Source of the DNA: Pseudomonadales bacterium
Lineage (GTDB): Bacteria; Pseudomonadota; Gammaproteobacteria; Pseudomonadales; Ketobacteraceae
Length of the DNA: 64,000 bases
NCBI GenBank assembly: GCA_002708905.1
Contig: PAPM01000002.1
Span: 110,593-174,592, forward strand
Reading direction: 5' to 3'
The stretch's first letter is position 1. Each line of letters opens with the position of its first letter. The notes beneath the pieces are model-generated. The model was not told where the DNA came from, did no database searches, and saw only the letters and a program-made list of their open reading frames with translations. Below, one piece after another: positions 61,865 through 64,000 of the stretch. The position numbers and the translations under genes are program-made.

Positions 61865-62728
61865 ATGCCGGTTGTACGAATTTTCCTGCTGACTGCGTTA
61901 ACCATGGCGGCATTTGCCGGTAATTCGGTATTGTGCCGGATGGCGTTGAAGGAAACCGAAATTGATGCTGTTTCCTTCACGTCGATACGGTTGGTGTCCG
62001 GTGCCGTGGTGTTATGGTTGATCGTCCATTTGCGGCAGCGTGGTAGCCGGCACGCCAGAGATAATCGTCACAGCAACGAAAAAGGCTCCTGGTTTTCGGC
62101 CGCAGTGTTGTTTGGCTATGCGTCCTGCTTTTCATTCGCGTACCTAACCCTGTCTGCCGCCACCGGCGCACTGCTGTTATTCGGAGCCGTACAGGCCACC
62201 ATGATCGGTTATGGCATCTGGTCCGGTGAGCGCTTGGGGCGATGGCAATGGTTGGGGGTGGCGCTGGCGCTCTCAGGAACCGTCGGTCTGTTTCTGCCGG
62301 GGCTTACGGCTCCACCTTGGGTAGGAGCATTATTGATGTTGGGAGCTGGCATCGCCTGGGGTGTTTATTCGCTGCGGGGTAAAGGGGCCGTTGATCCCAT
62401 AGGTGTGACGGCGGGAAATTTTATGCGGGGTGTGGCCTTTGCGTTGTTATTGAGTGCCGTTCTGTTGCAGCAGATGAAGTTGGACGGTTGGGGGATAAGC
62501 TATGCCATTGCCTCCGGAGCAGTCGCTTCCGGATTAGGTTATGTGTTGTGGTACACCGTATTGCCTTACTTAAGAGCCACTAGCGCGGCAACGGTACAGC
62601 TTAGTGTGCCGGTGATTACTGCATTTGGTGGCGTGGTGTTGTTGGGGGAGGCGATCAGCGTGCGGCTGGTGCTGGCGGCAGTGGCCATATTGGGGGGCAT
62701 TGGGTTGGTGGTTGTGGAACGGAAGTGA
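61865..62728 (+). CDS. DMT-family (EamA) transporter
   Basis: A second EamA transporter (287 residues, ten helices), beginning IFLLTALTMAAFAGNSVLCR and having ATGALLLFGAVQATMIGYGI and ATSAATVQLSVPVITAFGGV. It differs in sequence from the paralogue at 60544. GGAG lies five bases upstream of ATG 61865. It ends just before a strong bidirectional terminator. The substrate is unknown. Confidence 0.88.
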   Translation: MPVVRIFLLTALTMAAFAGNSVLCRMALKETEIDAVSFTSIRLVSGAVVLWLIVHLRQRGSRHARDNRHSNEKGSWFSAAVLFGYASCFSFAYLTLSAATGALLLFGAVQATMIGYGIWSGERLGRWQWLGVALALSGTVGLFLPGLTAPPWVGALLMLGAGIAWGVYSLRGKGAVDPIGVTAGNFMRGVAFALLLSAVLLQQMKLDGWGISYAIASGAVASGLGYVLWYTVLPYLRATSAATVQLSVPVITAFGGVVLLGEAISVRLVLAAVAILGGIGLVVVERK

Positions 62729-62730
62729 AG

Positions 62731-62758
62731 GAAAACGGCGCCGTTAAGCGCCGTTTTC
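62731..62758. terminator. Bidirectional intrinsic terminator
   Basis: GAAAACGGCGC (62731-62741) and GCGCCGTTTTC (62748-62758) form a perfect 11-bp stem with a six-base loop. A-rich and T-rich ends give a T-run on both strands. It separates the convergent DMT transporter and RTX-type genes and should stop transcription from both. Confidence 0.85.
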
Positions 62759-62771
62759 TGCTTTGGGGATG

Positions 62772-64000
62772 TTATGGAGTCAGTAATCCATTGACAAATT
62801 CCTCGGCATTTAGTGGGTCTTGGCCATCGAATTGGATTTGGCCAAGTCTGTAGCTGGAACGCCCAAACCAGTTTTTAATGGTTATAGTATCAGTGGACTC
62901 GATGGTAACGATGGTTAGTTTAAGGTCATTGTCGATTTGCTCGGCCGTTATCGACGTGGCGGATATGCCGCTACCAAATTGGAGCAGGTCCCTGTTACCA
63001 GAAATTTCATAGAGGTAGAGAGTGTCATTACCATCGCCGCTGTTGAAGATAAATGTATCTATGTGTGCATCATAAGAAGAGCCTTCTCGTGAGACGGTAT
63101 CATCGTCGTTTACGGTCAATACATGGTCGGAGAGTTTGTCGTTGCCTTTGCCACCGATGATGGTGTCGGCGCCGCTACCGGCAATGATGATATCATCTTC
63201 TATTCCACCCAGAAGAACTTCCGCATCATTAGTGCCAAATAATTTGTAGTTGGAGGAATAAAACCCCTTATCCTTAACCCAGGATGCTGCTGCGATAGGC
63301 TCAGCGTTGCCAAACTGGATCTGACCCAACTTATATTCACTTCTTACGAACCAGTTGAAGACAGTGACACTGTCGGTATCAGAGAGCACCATCTTCAGGT
63401 TATCACCATCGCGGTACAAGGTGATATCGTCCTCGGTAATGGAACCGGTAAACAGCAGCAGATCCTTGTGACCAGAAATTTCATAGAGGTAGAGAGTGTC
63501 ATTACCATCGCCGCTATTGAAGATAAAGGTATCTACATAGGTATCATAAGAAGTGGTTTCCCGCGAAACGGAATCATCGTCGTTTACGGTCAATATATGG
63601 TCGGAGAGTTTGTCGTCACCTTTGCCACCGATGATAGTGTCGGCGCCGCTACCGGCAATGATGATATCATCTTCTACGCCACCCAGAAGAACTTCCGCAT
63701 CATTAGTGCCAAGTAATTTGTAGTTGGAGGAATAAAACCCCTTATCCCTAACCCAGGATGCTGCTGCGATAGGCTCAGCACTGCCGAACTGGATCTGACC
63801 CAACTGATAGGTACTGTTCGAAAACCAGTTGAAGACAGTAACACTGTCGGTATCAGAGAGCACCATTTTCAGGTTATCACCATCGCGGTACAAGGTGATA
63901 TCGTCCTCGGTAATGGAACCGGTAAACAGCAGCAGATCCTTGTTACCAGAAATTTCATACAGGTAGAGAGTGTCGTTGCCATCACCGCTATTGAAGATAA
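62772..64000 (-). CDS. RTX-type calcium-binding repeat protein (C-terminal part, cut by window edge)
   Basis: The C-terminal 409 residues of a secreted protein, open through the right edge. It contains repeated units of exactly 158 residues (474 bp), each with the hemolysin-type nonapeptides LLGGVEDDIIIAGSGADTII and GGKGDDKLSDH, followed by DTFIFNSGDGNDTLYLYEIS, DDITLYRDGDNLKMVL and VTVFNWF. Calcium folds such RTX repeats after type I secretion. The last unit diverges before the stop codon (FVNGLLTP). The protein ends without a sorting helix, consistent with a C-terminal type I secretion signal. The N-terminus and function (adhesin, toxin or enzyme) are outside the window. Confidence 0.85.
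   Translation of the reverse strand, partial: IFNSGDGNDTLYLYEISGNKDLLLFTGSITEDDITLYRDGDNLKMVLSDTDSVTVFNWFSNSTYQLGQIQFGSAEPIAAASWVRDKGFYSSNYKLLGTNDAEVLLGGVEDDIIIAGSGADTIIGGKGDDKLSDHILTVNDDDSVSRETTSYDTYVDTFIFNSGDGNDTLYLYEISGHKDLLLFTGSITEDDITLYRDGDNLKMVLSDTDSVTVFNWFVRSEYKLGQIQFGNAEPIAAASWVKDKGFYSSNYKLFGTNDAEVLLGGIEDDIIIAGSGADTIIGGKGNDKLSDHVLTVNDDDTVSREGSSYDAHIDTFIFNSGDGNDTLYLYEISGNRDLLQFGSGISATSITAEQIDNDLKLTIVTIESTDTITIKNWFGRSSYRLGQIQFDGQDPLNAEEFVNGLLTP

Overview
The window looks like the chromosome of a free-living, aerobic gammaproteobacterium, probably aquatic or marine. This is an inference from gene content: a fused MrpAB-type cation antiporter operon, KatG, SelO, a fatty acyl-AMP ligase, paired acyl-CoA dehydrogenases, four diguanylate cyclases, GlyGly-CTERM and PEP-CTERM-like sorting tails, and large lipoproteins and RTX-type proteins. 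Genus cannot be fixed from the sequence alone. No rRNA, tRNA, insertion sequence, integrase or CRISPR array was seen.

Layout. 0-5.3 kb: the 5' part of a GAPDH gene (cut by the left edge) diverges from a MarR-type regulator across two copies of a 14-base repeat, followed by a four-gene sugar-type ABC importer (binding protein, two permeases, ATPase). 5.3-15.3 kb: envelope and secreted proteins. These are an orphan lipoprotein, a large beta-helix lipoprotein, a 37-codon small gene with a strong ribosome binding site, a hot-dog-fold-like gene broken by a one-base frameshift, and a three-gene cluster (membrane-anchored HTH protein, lipoprotein, periplasmic protein). Two members of that cluster share a C-terminal domain. 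15.3-25 kb: three diguanylate cyclases, a fatty acyl-AMP ligase with a fused carrier domain, a PTS enzyme I without its usual partners, a transglutaminase-like protein, a NYN-domain protein and two tiny convergent genes. 25-29.4 kb: a large lipoprotein that may have a lipid-binding tubular fold, a PEP-CTERM-like protein, a 41-bp-period tandem repeat array, a DJ-1/PfpI protein and two copies of an about 100-bp intergenic repeat.

29.4-36.7 kb is an AT-rich accessory island with two converging gene groups. On the + strand are a secreted protein, two small membrane proteins and an exported caspase-like (C14) peptidase. On the - strand are a DUF4062 protein, a HEPN-like protein and a P-loop ATPase with a C-terminal four-cysteine zinc ribbon. 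Caspase, HEPN, DUF4062 and P-loop NTPase modules are all recurrent in bacterial conflict systems, so this is the best candidate for an undescribed defence or signalling system.

36.9-64 kb returns to core-like sequence: a heterodimeric ABC exporter pair (MdlAB type), the mrpABCDEFG operon, selO, two acyl-CoA dehydrogenases, a GlyGly-CTERM beta-propeller protein, katG, another ABC exporter, a 7TMR-DISM diguanylate cyclase, a LysR regulator divergent from a fatty acid hydroxylase/sterol desaturase family protein, two DMT transporters around a GFA-family protein, and the C-terminal part of an RTX-type protein built from exact 474-bp repeats that runs off the right edge.
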